In this document: positions 34,075-42,465 of the stretch, in pieces
How positions within the stretch are numbered: position 1 is the stretch's first letter
Layout of the letters: each line of letters starts with the position of its first letter
NCBI GenBank assembly: GCA_022828125.1
Contig: JAJEJD010000032.1
Coordinates: 62,001-126,000, forward strand
Length of the DNA stretch: 64,000 bases
Direction: 5' to 3'
Source: a bacterium
Lineage (GTDB): Bacteria > UBA8248
Notes under the pieces: generated by a model
Database searches by the model: none
Told to the model about the DNA's origin: nothing
Seen by the model: only the letters and a program-made list of their open reading frames with translations
Program-made: the position numbers and the translations under genes

Positions 34075-35856
34075 ATGAAGGTTCAAAAGGTGGGCGTCGT
34101 CGGTCTGGGTACGATGGGCTCGAACATCGCCATCGTATGCGCCCGGGGCGGCAAGGAGACGGTCGTGTTCGAGGCGAACGCGAAGGCCATGGAGGCCGGC
34201 ATGGGGCGGGTGCGCTCGTTCGTCGACGCAGGCGTCGAAAAGGGAAAGACCTCCCCCGAGGAGAGAGACGCGATGATGGGCCGGATCCATCAAGCCGATT
34301 CGCTCTCAGGGCTCGGGGATTGCGAGCTGGTGATCGAGGCCATCACGGAAGACCGCGAGGAGAAGAACAAGTTGCTCCGCAGCCTGAACGCCGTCCTGGG
34401 CGAAAGCGCCATCATCGCGTCCAACACGAGCACGCTCTCCATCTCCCACATGGGGGCGGCGTCGGGTCGGCCGGCCCGGACCATCGGCACCCATTTCTGC
34501 CTGCCCGCCGCGCTCAACAAGCTCGTGGAAGTCGCCCCCGGCCTGCTCACGAGCGATGAGACCGTAAGCGCGACGAGCGCCTTTCTGGAAGAAGTCGGGC
34601 AGACGCCCGTGACGGTCAAGGACTGGCCCGGGTTCGTGATCAACTACTTCCTCGTGGCGTTCCAGAACGACTGCATCCGCTTGATCGAATCGGGCTACAC
34701 CAACCCGGCGGACCTCGACGCGGGCGTGCGCCTGGGCCTGGGCTACAGGATGGGCCCCATGCGCCTGCTCGACATCGAGGGGCTCGACATCCACCGCACG
34801 GTCTCGCTCTCGATGTACGAACAACTGAAGGACCCGCGCTACATTCCCCCGCCGCTGGTGGACCGCATGATAGACGCGGGCCACCTGGGCACGAAAACGG
34901 GACGAGGCTTTTACACCTATAAATCCGCCGGCGTTTTCGGCGTCGCGGAACCAGAAGAAGACGCCGCGAACGAGCGCGACCTCTCCCGCGGTCAGCCCAT
35001 CGCGGACGCGGTGAAGAAAGTGGGCGTCATCGGTCTCGGCGCCATGGGTTCGGGCATCGCGCAGGTCTGCATCACCGCAGGGCTGGAGGTAACCGGCATA
35101 GAAGTAAACCCGGAGGCTCTGGAAGCGGGCCTCACCCGCATCCGCCGGAACCTGGACGGCGCGGTGAAGCGCGGCAAGATGGACGAGGCCCAAAAAGAGG
35201 AAACGCTCGCGCGCCTCGGCGGTTCGACCGATCTTGAAGCGCTTTCCGACTGCGACCTCATCATCGAGGTGATCGTGGAGAACTTGGACGCCAAGCTCGA
35301 ACTCTTCGAAAAGCTGGGGAGCATCGCGAAAGAAGGCGCCGTCATCGCGTCGAACACCTCGTGCCTCTCCGTGACCGCCATGGCGGCCAAGACGAAAGCC
35401 CCCGAGCGCGTGGTGGGCCTCCACTTCTTCAACCCGCCCTACGCCATGCGGCTCGTCGAGGTGATCGAGGCCGTCCAGACGGCGCCCGAGATCACCGAAT
35501 TCGGAATCGCGTTCTGCAACCGCATCGGCAAGACGCCCATTCCCGTCAAGGACAGGCCGGGATTCCTGGTGAACCGCCTGCTCGTGCCCTACCTCAACCA
35601 CGCCGCCCATGCCTTCGACGAAGGCCTTGCGGACAGGGAGAGCATGGACAAGGCCATCAGCATGGGGCTGGGACACCCGATGGGTCCGCTCACGCTCATC
35701 GACCTGGTGGGCATCGACGTGCAGACCTTCGTCGCCGATTCGATGGCGGAAGAACTGGGCGAGGCGAGGTTCTACGCGCCGCCCATCCTGCGCCGGATGA
35801 CCTCGGCGGGGTGGCTCGGCAGAAAGACGGGCAAGGGCTTTTATGACTACGAATAG
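34075..35856 (+). CDS. Tandem-duplicated 3-hydroxyacyl-CoA dehydrogenase
   Basis: 593 residues contain two complete copies of the 3-hydroxyacyl-CoA dehydrogenase fold. Copy 1 (about 1-295) begins VGVVGLGTMGSNIAIV and copy 2 (about 313-593) begins VGVIGLGAMGSGIAQV. Each has an NAD site, an IIASNTSTLS or VIASNTSCLS segment and a C-terminal helical domain ending KTGRGFYTY or KTGKGFYDY. Copy 2 keeps the usual GLHFFNPPYAMRLVEV catalytic loop, whereas copy 1 reads GTHFCLPAALNKLVEV and has lost the NP motif. Copy 2 is therefore the likelier catalyst. This enzyme oxidises 3-hydroxyacyl-CoA in fatty acid or aromatic degradation. Confidence 0.9.
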   Translation: MKVQKVGVVGLGTMGSNIAIVCARGGKETVVFEANAKAMEAGMGRVRSFVDAGVEKGKTSPEERDAMMGRIHQADSLSGLGDCELVIEAITEDREEKNKLLRSLNAVLGESAIIASNTSTLSISHMGAASGRPARTIGTHFCLPAALNKLVEVAPGLLTSDETVSATSAFLEEVGQTPVTVKDWPGFVINYFLVAFQNDCIRLIESGYTNPADLDAGVRLGLGYRMGPMRLLDIEGLDIHRTVSLSMYEQLKDPRYIPPPLVDRMIDAGHLGTKTGRGFYTYKSAGVFGVAEPEEDAANERDLSRGQPIADAVKKVGVIGLGAMGSGIAQVCITAGLEVTGIEVNPEALEAGLTRIRRNLDGAVKRGKMDEAQKEETLARLGGSTDLEALSDCDLIIEVIVENLDAKLELFEKLGSIAKEGAVIASNTSCLSVTAMAAKTKAPERVVGLHFFNPPYAMRLVEVIEAVQTAPEITEFGIAFCNRIGKTPIPVKDRPGFLVNRLLVPYLNHAAHAFDEGLADRESMDKAISMGLGHPMGPLTLIDLVGIDVQTFVADSMAEELGEARFYAPPILRRMTSAGWLGRKTGKGFYDYE

Positions 35857-35927
35857 GCGCGCCCGCTAACCGCCCCGGATTCCACGATGCGCATCGCCGC
35901 CACGTCCATCGCACAGGAAGAGAGGCG

Positions 35928-36869
35928 ATGAGCCGCGCATTCCCAAAACCCGTCGTCGTGGTGAGCAAGTGTCTCGAATTCGAGGCCTGCCGCTACAACG
36001 GCGAGCGCATCTCCTCATCCTTGATCGAACGGCTGAAACCCCACGTTCGCTTCCGGCCCGTCTGCCCCGAGGTGGAAATCGGCCTCGGCACGCCGAGGGA
36101 CCCGATACGAATCCATTTGCAAGACGAGCGCAAGGCCCTCTACCAGCCCGCTACGAAGAAAGACTTGACGGGGGACATGAACGCCTTTTCGAAGCGCTAT
36201 CTCGCTAGTCTCGAAGAAGTCGACGGCTTTATTCTCAAGGCGAAATCCCCGTCGTGCGCGATCGACGACGCCAAGGTATTTCCCACAGCTACTTCCGCGA
36301 ACCACACCGCCCTGGGGGCGGGCCTGTTCGCAGGCTCCGCGCTGGAGAGATTCGGCGCGCGCGCTTTCGCCGACGAGGCCGGACTGAACGAGCCGGACGT
36401 GCGTGGGGGCTTTCTCACCAAAATCTTCGCGCTCGCCGCTTTCAGAGAAGCCAGGGAATCCGGCCGCGCGGCCCGCCTCGTCCGCTACCACGCGCAGAAC
36501 AAGCTGCTGTTCATGGCCTACCATCAAGAAACCATGCGCGAGATGGGGCGAATCGCGGCGAATCACGAAAAAAATGAGTTCGGCGAAGCCGCCGCCCGAT
36601 ACGAAGACGCGCTCCTGCGGCTCCTCGCCCGTACGCCCGGCCAAGCCTCATGGGTGAACGCCCTCACCCACGCCAAGGGGCATCTTTCCGAGAAAATCGG
36701 TGGAGAAGAAAAGAAGCGCTTTCTCGATGCGCTGGAAGAATACCGGGAGGGGAGAATCCCGCTGGGCGAACCGCTCGATATGCTTCGAGAGTGGAGCGAG
36801 CGTTTCGGATCGGAATACCTGGAGAAGCAGACGATCTTCGAGCCTTATCCGAGGGTGTTGGGTGGGTAA
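35928..36869 (+). CDS. DUF523-DUF1722 fusion protein
   Basis: 313 residues. The N-terminal half (about 1-160) is DUF523, with SKCLEFEACRYNG, RPVCPEVEIGLGTPRDPIR and the cysteine in KAKSPSCAI. This family includes the thiouracil desulfidase TudS, which uses an Fe-S cluster on three cysteines. The C-terminal half (about 180-305) is DUF1722 (YbgA), with RLVRYHAQNKLLFMAYH and GHLSEKIGGEEKKRFL. The same fusion is widespread but its role is not established; sulfur removal from nucleobases is one guess. GAAGAGAGG precedes the ATG. It is separated by 71 bp from the dehydrogenase gene. Confidence 0.9.
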   Translation: MSRAFPKPVVVVSKCLEFEACRYNGERISSSLIERLKPHVRFRPVCPEVEIGLGTPRDPIRIHLQDERKALYQPATKKDLTGDMNAFSKRYLASLEEVDGFILKAKSPSCAIDDAKVFPTATSANHTALGAGLFAGSALERFGARAFADEAGLNEPDVRGGFLTKIFALAAFREARESGRAARLVRYHAQNKLLFMAYHQETMREMGRIAANHEKNEFGEAAARYEDALLRLLARTPGQASWVNALTHAKGHLSEKIGGEEKKRFLDALEEYREGRIPLGEPLDMLREWSERFGSEYLEKQTIFEPYPRVLGG

Positions 36870-37355
36870 TCCCGATTGAAGAATGAGGGATTATTCCGAC
36901 CGATGAGGGAGAGATTGCGATTTTGTAGGGGCGGCTCGCGAGCCTCTTTAAGGAACTATCTCTCTTGGCTAACACCTACCACGGATTCAATCTGCTCCTT
37001 CGGTAAGTCGATGTCGTGACGGTACATAAAGAATTCCTGTATTGCCATCATGCCAGTCCTTATTATCGAGCCATAGCCCCCTCGCTTCGATGACGGATCA
37101 CGAATCGATGAGGCAGAACCGTGGGAAGACCGGATCGCCCGAGAACGTGGATACCCGTTGCGGCCTGCTATCAGACTGGCCCGTGCCGAAAACCTGACCC
37201 AGGACGGTGAAATGCGTCCGGATTTTGCACGTAGACATTTGCTAATTCTTCTGGTAGCTTGGAGACACCAAATGCCATCCAATCATTCACGCCATCATAT
37301 AGAAATACGGAGGTTTAATACGCGCTAGTCAATCTCTATTACAAGGAGGTTCAAG
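36870..37355. other. Intergenic region with a possible gene remnant
   Basis: This 486-bp stretch has a perfect 12-bp palindrome GGCTCGCGAGCC (36933-36944) beside GTAGGGGCGG, a degenerate member of the short hairpin family. From about 37075 to 37329 a plus-strand frame stays open for about 80 codons (EPWEDRIARERGYPLRPAI, then RPDFARRHLLILLVAWRHQ) and ends TAG at 37327-37329. It has no good start and is less GC-rich than average. It looks like the tail of a lost gene but I cannot identify it. AAGGAGG at 37341-37347 is the ribosome binding site of the next gene. Confidence 0.35.
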
Positions 37356-38540
37356 ATGCGCTACACAATCTCTATCTGGCGTCGGTTTCAAATTTCCGCA
37401 ACAGTTCTTGTATTCGCTCTGGCAGCCATAGTCGTCGCGCCCTTCGGCGGGCACGCCGAAGCGGCGAAAGTATTGCGACTCGGCGTGCTCGGCCCTCTTA
37501 CCGGCGATCTTGCGTTCGGTGGTCAATTCCAGCTCAAGGGGGCCCAACTGAAGGCCGAAGAGCTGAACAAGATGCAGGACAAGGTCAAGATCGAGATCAT
37601 CGCCGAGGATGACGAATCCAAATGTGACGTATCAGTCTCGGCTGCACGCAAGCTGATCACGCGCGACAAGATTCATGCGCTCCTCGGAGCATGGCAAAGC
37701 ACTTGTACGCTCGCCATCGTTCCGATAACCGCAGCGGCGAAAATTCCGCAATATACAACGAGTGTTGCGGGGCCTATCACCCAGCAGGGTTCCAAGTGGA
37801 TCTTCCGGGTTGCTATCCCGACCAAGGGCCTGAATATCGCAACCGTCAATTACGCCGTTAAGAATCTTGGTCTGAAAAAGATCGCCATCCTCTCGTCCAA
37901 TGAGGAGGTCGGAAAATCCTTCTCCGCCAGCACCGTCGCCGTATTGAAGTCACTTGGACTCAAGCCCGCGGCGAAACAGGAATATGCGCGTGGCGACAAG
38001 GACTTCACGGGCCAACTCGGCCGCATCAAGGCCGCGGGCGCGGATGCGGTCATCATGGCGACGGGATTCCAGGAGCAGGCCATCATTGCCCGCCAAGTGA
38101 AAGAACTCGGCATGAAGGTTCAGCTTCTCGGTGGCGATACAATCGGCGGGAATCCGAAGTTCGTGGAACTCGGCGGCAAGCACGTAGAGGGATTGGTGTT
38201 CGCCACGACCTTTATCCCCGTAAGCGCCGACAAGCGTCTGGCGCCCTTCATGAAAGCATACATCGCGAAATTCAATGAACGTCCCGACCCCTGGGCCGGC
38301 GAGTTCTATGACGCGGTGGGCATCGTTTTCGAGGCTGTCAAGGCCAACGGCTACGTCCCTGACAGCAAACAGATAGGCGCATTCACGCGCAATCTCACAA
38401 GCGCCAAAAGCAGCTACAGCGGTATCTTGGGCAACGTTTATTTCGATAAAACCGGAGATGGTGCCTGGGAACCGATTATTGGGGAAATTGTCGATAGCAA
38501 AAACCCCGATGGAGAGTTTTGGCGATCTCTCGGTCGATAG
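37356..38540 (+). CDS. Branched-chain amino acid-type ABC transporter substrate-binding protein
   Basis: 394 residues with a signal peptide (about 1-36, ending HAEAAK) after a strong AAGGAGG site. The mature part is a type 1 periplasmic-binding fold of the LivJ/LivK family: VLRLGVLGPLTGDLAFGGQ, IIAEDDESKCDVSVSAARKL and the later AVIMATGFQEQAIIARQV. It would capture an amino acid or a related compound (for example an amide or aromatic acid) in the periplasm for the permease encoded next. It opens the Liv-type operon, which has visibly lower GC than flanking genes. A stable stem-loop follows its stop codon. Confidence 0.92.
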   Translation: MRYTISIWRRFQISATVLVFALAAIVVAPFGGHAEAAKVLRLGVLGPLTGDLAFGGQFQLKGAQLKAEELNKMQDKVKIEIIAEDDESKCDVSVSAARKLITRDKIHALLGAWQSTCTLAIVPITAAAKIPQYTTSVAGPITQQGSKWIFRVAIPTKGLNIATVNYAVKNLGLKKIAILSSNEEVGKSFSASTVAVLKSLGLKPAAKQEYARGDKDFTGQLGRIKAAGADAVIMATGFQEQAIIARQVKELGMKVQLLGGDTIGGNPKFVELGGKHVEGLVFATTFIPVSADKRLAPFMKAYIAKFNERPDPWAGEFYDAVGIVFEAVKANGYVPDSKQIGAFTRNLTSAKSSYSGILGNVYFDKTGDGAWEPIIGEIVDSKNPDGEFWRSLGR

Positions 38541-38554
38541 CGTCTACTGCAATA

Positions 38555-38590
38555 CACGGCAGTCCAGTTGCTTGCAGCCGGACTGCCGTG
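38555..38590 (+). terminator. Stem-loop after the binding-protein gene (mRNA stabiliser or attenuator)
   Basis: CACGGCAGTCC (38555-38565) and GGACTGCCGTG (38580-38590) form a perfect 11-bp stem with a 14-base loop, 15 bp after the stop codon. No full U-run follows, so partial termination or 3'-end protection is likely. That would give more binding protein than permease, as in known ABC operons. The rest of the 451-bp gap to the permease gene has no recognisable gene, only short frames on either strand without family features. Confidence 0.65.
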
Positions 38591-38991
38591 ATTGATTTTC
38601 GGGCCTAATGTTCGAGAGTTGATGGCCTTTACGCTTGAAGAGCGACGCGAATGTTCTCAACCACGCTCAGGGCGATACGTTCAATTGGTCGAGGTTGCCG
38701 CGCCGAGCTACTTGTTCCAGAAAATCAATATCTTGAAAGATGACCTGCGACGAAAACATTCCCCGATGCAGGACGGAGATATCTTTGGCGAGGCGATAGA
38801 TGGAAGAGGTGTCTGGATGAGGAGAAAACTCGCCGGTTGGGCTTCGTAATACGACCGGCTCACTAAAATGAGACCGTCGGGTGCCGGCGGTAGAGATCCC
38901 ATTACAGCGATAAGAAATACGGGTATGGTCCATCATGGCATTGAAGGTTTCCCGTGGACTCCGGGGCCATTAAAACGACACGGAAAGTGAT

Positions 38992-40950
38992 ATGGGGATA
39001 GATTTACATATCGTCACGCAGCAGGTCGTGGGCGGGCTGGCGGTCGGCTGCGTTTATGCCCTGATCGCTCTTGGTTTCACGATGATGTTGCGAGCAACCG
39101 AGCTCGTCAATTTCGCACAGGGCGAACTGGTGATGTCAGGCGCATTCATCGGGTACACCCTTTTAGTGGCAACACCACTGCCGTATCTGGCCGTGTTCAT
39201 AATCGCGAGCATCTTGACCGGCATTCTGGGTATGCTGATCGAGCGCGTAGCCCTGCGCCCGATTCGACTTCGACAATCGCCGCTCTTGAATTTAATCATC
39301 GCAACAGTCGGTATCGGGATATGCCTTCGGCTGATCTCACAGTTGATTTGGGGAGCCGCACCACTGCGTTACCCGGTATCCGTTGGCCAAGTGGGCCATC
39401 TTGTCGTGGCCGGTCTGCCGATGAGCGTTCAGCATATCTGGATTATCGCCCTCGCCATCCTTTCAATGCTCGGTCTGCATTACTTCTTTCAGCGAACGCT
39501 ACTCGGCATCGCGTGGCGGGCGTCGGCATACGATTCTTATACAGCGGAAATTATGGGTGTAAGTTTCGACCGCGTCGTCACCATGACTTTTGGCATCAGT
39601 TCCATGCTGGCGGGCGCCGCCGGCGTCCTCATCGCGCCATTGTTTTTTGTCGCGCAGGAACTTTGGCTGCAGGGACCCCGGGCATTCGCCGGTGCGGCGC
39701 TTGGACAGTTTCATATACTCGGTACGATGATTGGAGGTCCCATTCTAGGCCTGTTGGAAACTTTCGCTGCGGGTTACATTTCATCCGCTTACAAGAACGG
39801 GATTGCCTTTGGCATCACCATCATCGTGCTGATGCTCGTAGCGATCCCTCGAATGCCGCGCGGCGGGAGCCTGGTGTTCAGGTACAGACGGCAAACGATA
39901 GCGGACTTGTTTGAGCTGAACGAAAAGCAGGCCGTCCATCTCAGGTACGGCATGATCGCCGCACTCGGCGTCATGGCCTTGCTGCTGCCGTCGCTCCTCG
40001 ATACATACGAGCTCTACCTCGTCACGCTCATCCTGATCTACGCCACGGGCGCCCTCGGACTCCAGCTCGTAATCGGATACGCCGGCGCCATCATCGTCGG
40101 TCATGCGGCGTTTCTGGGAATCGGCGCCTACACTTCGGCGATCCTGACCGTATATTTTGGCGTTCCATTCCTGCTTGCAATCATTGCGGCGGCGATTGTT
40201 GCCGGGGTATTCGGATTGCTGTTCGGGCCGATTTTGAGGCTGCCGACCCATTTCTGCGCCATCGCAACCCTGGGCTTCGGCGAAATTATGCATCTCACGT
40301 TCATCAACTGGAAGGAAGTTACAAACGGGATGTCGGGCATCAGCGGCATTCGAAAACCGTCCATCGGTTCCTTTGTGTTCGAGGAAGGTGCACCCTTTTA
40401 TTTTTTGACAATAGCCGTCCTGGTAATCGTCTTCGTGGCGCTACAGCGTCTGATAGGGTCACGTTACGGCCGTGGCTTGATCGCAGCACGCGAGAACGAG
40501 CTGGCTGCGGTCGCCATGGGAGTGAATGTCGCCTGGTACCGGACACTCTCCTTCTGTATCGGCGCCGGTTGCGCCGGGACAGCAGGTTCTCTTTATGCCC
40601 ACTTCTTCTCCTATATCAGTCCGGATTCCTTCACGATCCTGCAGTCGATCGCATTCCTTACGATGATCGTGCTCGGTGGTCTTGGCAGCTTTGCCGGCGC
40701 CGTTATCGGCGCGTTCTTCGTCCTTGGGGTTCCGGAAATGCTGCGCTGGCTTGCGGAATATCGAATCCTGATCTTCGGGTTGCTTCTGGTCGCGTTCATG
40801 ATGTTCTTGCCGGGGGGACTGGCTGACCTCGTCCACCGATTGCTGTCTGCTTTCAGACGCAAGGAAGAAACTTCCGAAGTCTCTGTCATCAGTTCGGAGC
40901 ATAACGAAACCTTAGCTGCCAATCCGGTGAAAACCAATGTCGATTCTTAA
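38992..40950 (+). CDS. Fused LivH-LivM branched-chain amino acid-type ABC permease
   Basis: 652 residues join both permeases that are normally separate. Residues about 1-300 are LivH-like (VGGLAVGCVYALIALGFTMM, ELVNFAQGELVMSGAFIGY, QRTLLGIAWRASAYDSYTAEIMG). Residues about 310-630 are LivM-like (TGALGLQLVIGYAGAIIVGH, AAFLGIGAYTSAI, RGLIAARENELAAVAMGVN). Both coupling loops are present, so one chain may replace the heterodimer. The last 30 residues are hydrophilic. The stop overlaps the LivG start by 14 bases, which couples their translation. Confidence 0.92.
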   Translation: MGIDLHIVTQQVVGGLAVGCVYALIALGFTMMLRATELVNFAQGELVMSGAFIGYTLLVATPLPYLAVFIIASILTGILGMLIERVALRPIRLRQSPLLNLIIATVGIGICLRLISQLIWGAAPLRYPVSVGQVGHLVVAGLPMSVQHIWIIALAILSMLGLHYFFQRTLLGIAWRASAYDSYTAEIMGVSFDRVVTMTFGISSMLAGAAGVLIAPLFFVAQELWLQGPRAFAGAALGQFHILGTMIGGPILGLLETFAAGYISSAYKNGIAFGITIIVLMLVAIPRMPRGGSLVFRYRRQTIADLFELNEKQAVHLRYGMIAALGVMALLLPSLLDTYELYLVTLILIYATGALGLQLVIGYAGAIIVGHAAFLGIGAYTSAILTVYFGVPFLLAIIAAAIVAGVFGLLFGPILRLPTHFCAIATLGFGEIMHLTFINWKEVTNGMSGISGIRKPSIGSFVFEEGAPFYFLTIAVLVIVFVALQRLIGSRYGRGLIAARENELAAVAMGVNVAWYRTLSFCIGAGCAGTAGSLYAHFFSYISPDSFTILQSIAFLTMIVLGGLGSFAGAVIGAFFVLGVPEMLRWLAEYRILIFGLLLVAFMMFLPGGLADLVHRLLSAFRRKEETSEVSVISSEHNETLAANPVKTNVDS

Positions 40951-41716
40951 AGTGGATGATCTGACCGTAAATTATGGGGCGCTTACGGCTCTCTCGAGCG
41001 TATCGCTCGAGATCGGCACTGGTGAGATCCATGGGCTGATTGGTCCGAACGGATCTGGGAAGACGACGCTTTGCAACGCGATAACGGGGTTTCTACATCA
41101 AAAAACGGGAGAAGTCGTCTTTAACGGCCAGAACATCAGCTCGACCAAGGCATACAGCATGGCCGGCCTGGGTATTTCGCGCACCTTTCAAGACCTCCAG
41201 GTGTTTTCGGAGATGACGGGGCTTGAGAACGTCATGGTCGGCTATCATGGCAAGAGCCGAAGCGGTGTTATCGGCGGGGTCGTTCGCCCGCCTCGGGTCG
41301 TGCGGGAAGATTCGGAGATCAGGGACAGGGCGTATGAGGCGCTTGAATCCGTGCGGCTCGCTCATCTTGCCAACCGTCCGGCAAACCGGATGTCGTTTGG
41401 GCAACAACGCATGTTGGAGCTCGCGCGCGCACTGGTTTCCGATCCGCTGCTCGTCCTGTTGGACGAGCCGGCCGCGGGATTGAGTCCGGTGATGTACGAG
41501 CGGCTCACCGAAATCCTGGACAACCTGCGATCCCGCGGGAAAACAAGCATATTGCTGATCGAGCATGTCATCCGCCTGGTGATGAGCATTTCCGATCGGA
41601 TCACGGTTTTAGATCACGGCGAGAAGATCGCCGAGGGGACACCCGAGGTCGTACGCAGGGACCCGAATGTAATCGAGGCCTACCTGGGCAAGGCGATGAA
41701 ATATGTTGACTCTTGA
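40937..41716 (+). CDS. LivG-type ABC transporter ATP-binding protein
   Basis: 259 residues with Walker A GPNGSGKTTL, a Q-loop region with SRTFQDLQVF, signature NRMSFGQQRMLELARAL (S-F-G-Q-Q variant of LSGGQ), Walker B LLVLLDEPAAGLSP and the H-loop LLIEHVIRLV. The C-terminal EGTPEVVRRDPNVIEAYLG is typical of LivG. It couples ATP hydrolysis to uptake through the fused permease. It starts inside the permease gene and itself overlaps LivF by 14 bases. Confidence 0.93.
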   Translation: MSILKVDDLTVNYGALTALSSVSLEIGTGEIHGLIGPNGSGKTTLCNAITGFLHQKTGEVVFNGQNISSTKAYSMAGLGISRTFQDLQVFSEMTGLENVMVGYHGKSRSGVIGGVVRPPRVVREDSEIRDRAYEALESVRLAHLANRPANRMSFGQQRMLELARALVSDPLLVLLDEPAAGLSPVMYERLTEILDNLRSRGKTSILLIEHVIRLVMSISDRITVLDHGEKIAEGTPEVVRRDPNVIEAYLGKAMKYVDS

Positions 41717-42407
41717 CAATATCTGGGCCGCATATGGCCCCGTACAGGTATTGAGCGGTGTCTCGCTCGACGTTCCAGCCGGCAAGGTCATTACCCTGCT
41801 TGGCGGTAACGGCTCGGGAAAATCAACGACATTGAAAACGATCGTCGGCGCCGTGAAGGCGAGCGCCGGCAGCATTCGATTCGAGGATAGGGAAATCTGC
41901 GATATGGAACCCCGTGAAATCGTTCCAATGGGCATTTCTCTTGTGCCGCAGGGCCGCCGCATCTTCGCGCCGCTGACGGTTATGGAGAACCTGAGGCTCG
42001 GCGCCTTCGCGCGGCGGCGCCAGGAGAAATCGAAAGATGATTTCGAGTCGATCTACGAACGGTTTCCTGAAATTCGACAATGGTTGAACCGTAAGGGGAA
42101 TACTCTCAGTGTCGGACAACAGCAACTCGTCGCATTCGGGCGCGGTCTGATTTCGCGGCCGAAGCTTCTGTTGCTTGATGAGCCTTCGTCGGGTCTTGCG
42201 CCAATACTCGTTGAGCGCCTAGGGGAAATCATCAAGAAACTGAAGGAGGCCGGAATGACGATTCTTCTGGTCGAGCAAAATGTCCACCTGGCGCTCTCGG
42301 TCGCTGACTTCGGGTACATATTGCGCGACGGTAAGATCTCCATGGCCGGGCCCACCGCCAGTCTTATCGGGGACGGTGACCTGATACGCCACTATCTAGG
42401 GGGTTAA
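41703..42407 (+). CDS. LivF-type ABC transporter ATP-binding protein
   Basis: 234 residues with Walker A GGNGSGKSTTL, the LivF-style SLVPQGRRIFAPLTVMENL, signature NTLSVGQQQLVAFGRGL (LSVGQQ in place of LSGGQQ), Walker B LLLLDEPSSGLAP and LLVEQNVHLAL. It is the partner ATPase of LivG. ATGTTG bases within the end of livG give its start, so the two are translationally coupled. The binding protein, fused permease and both ATPases make a complete importer, unlike the dipeptide-type system at 51-55 kb. Confidence 0.93.
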   Translation: MLTLDNIWAAYGPVQVLSGVSLDVPAGKVITLLGGNGSGKSTTLKTIVGAVKASAGSIRFEDREICDMEPREIVPMGISLVPQGRRIFAPLTVMENLRLGAFARRRQEKSKDDFESIYERFPEIRQWLNRKGNTLSVGQQQLVAFGRGLISRPKLLLLDEPSSGLAPILVERLGEIIKKLKEAGMTILLVEQNVHLALSVADFGYILRDGKISMAGPTASLIGDGDLIRHYLGG

Positions 42408-42465
42408 GTTTTTGCAACCGCGTGACAACCGGTCATCACGAGTCTCAAGATAGGAGAATTCCAAT

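Noticed and set aside
34306-35676. A 456-codon minus-strand frame opposite the tandem 3-hydroxyacyl-CoA dehydrogenase
   Set aside because: It mirrors codons of an unmistakable enzyme; composition is typical of GC-rich shadow frames.
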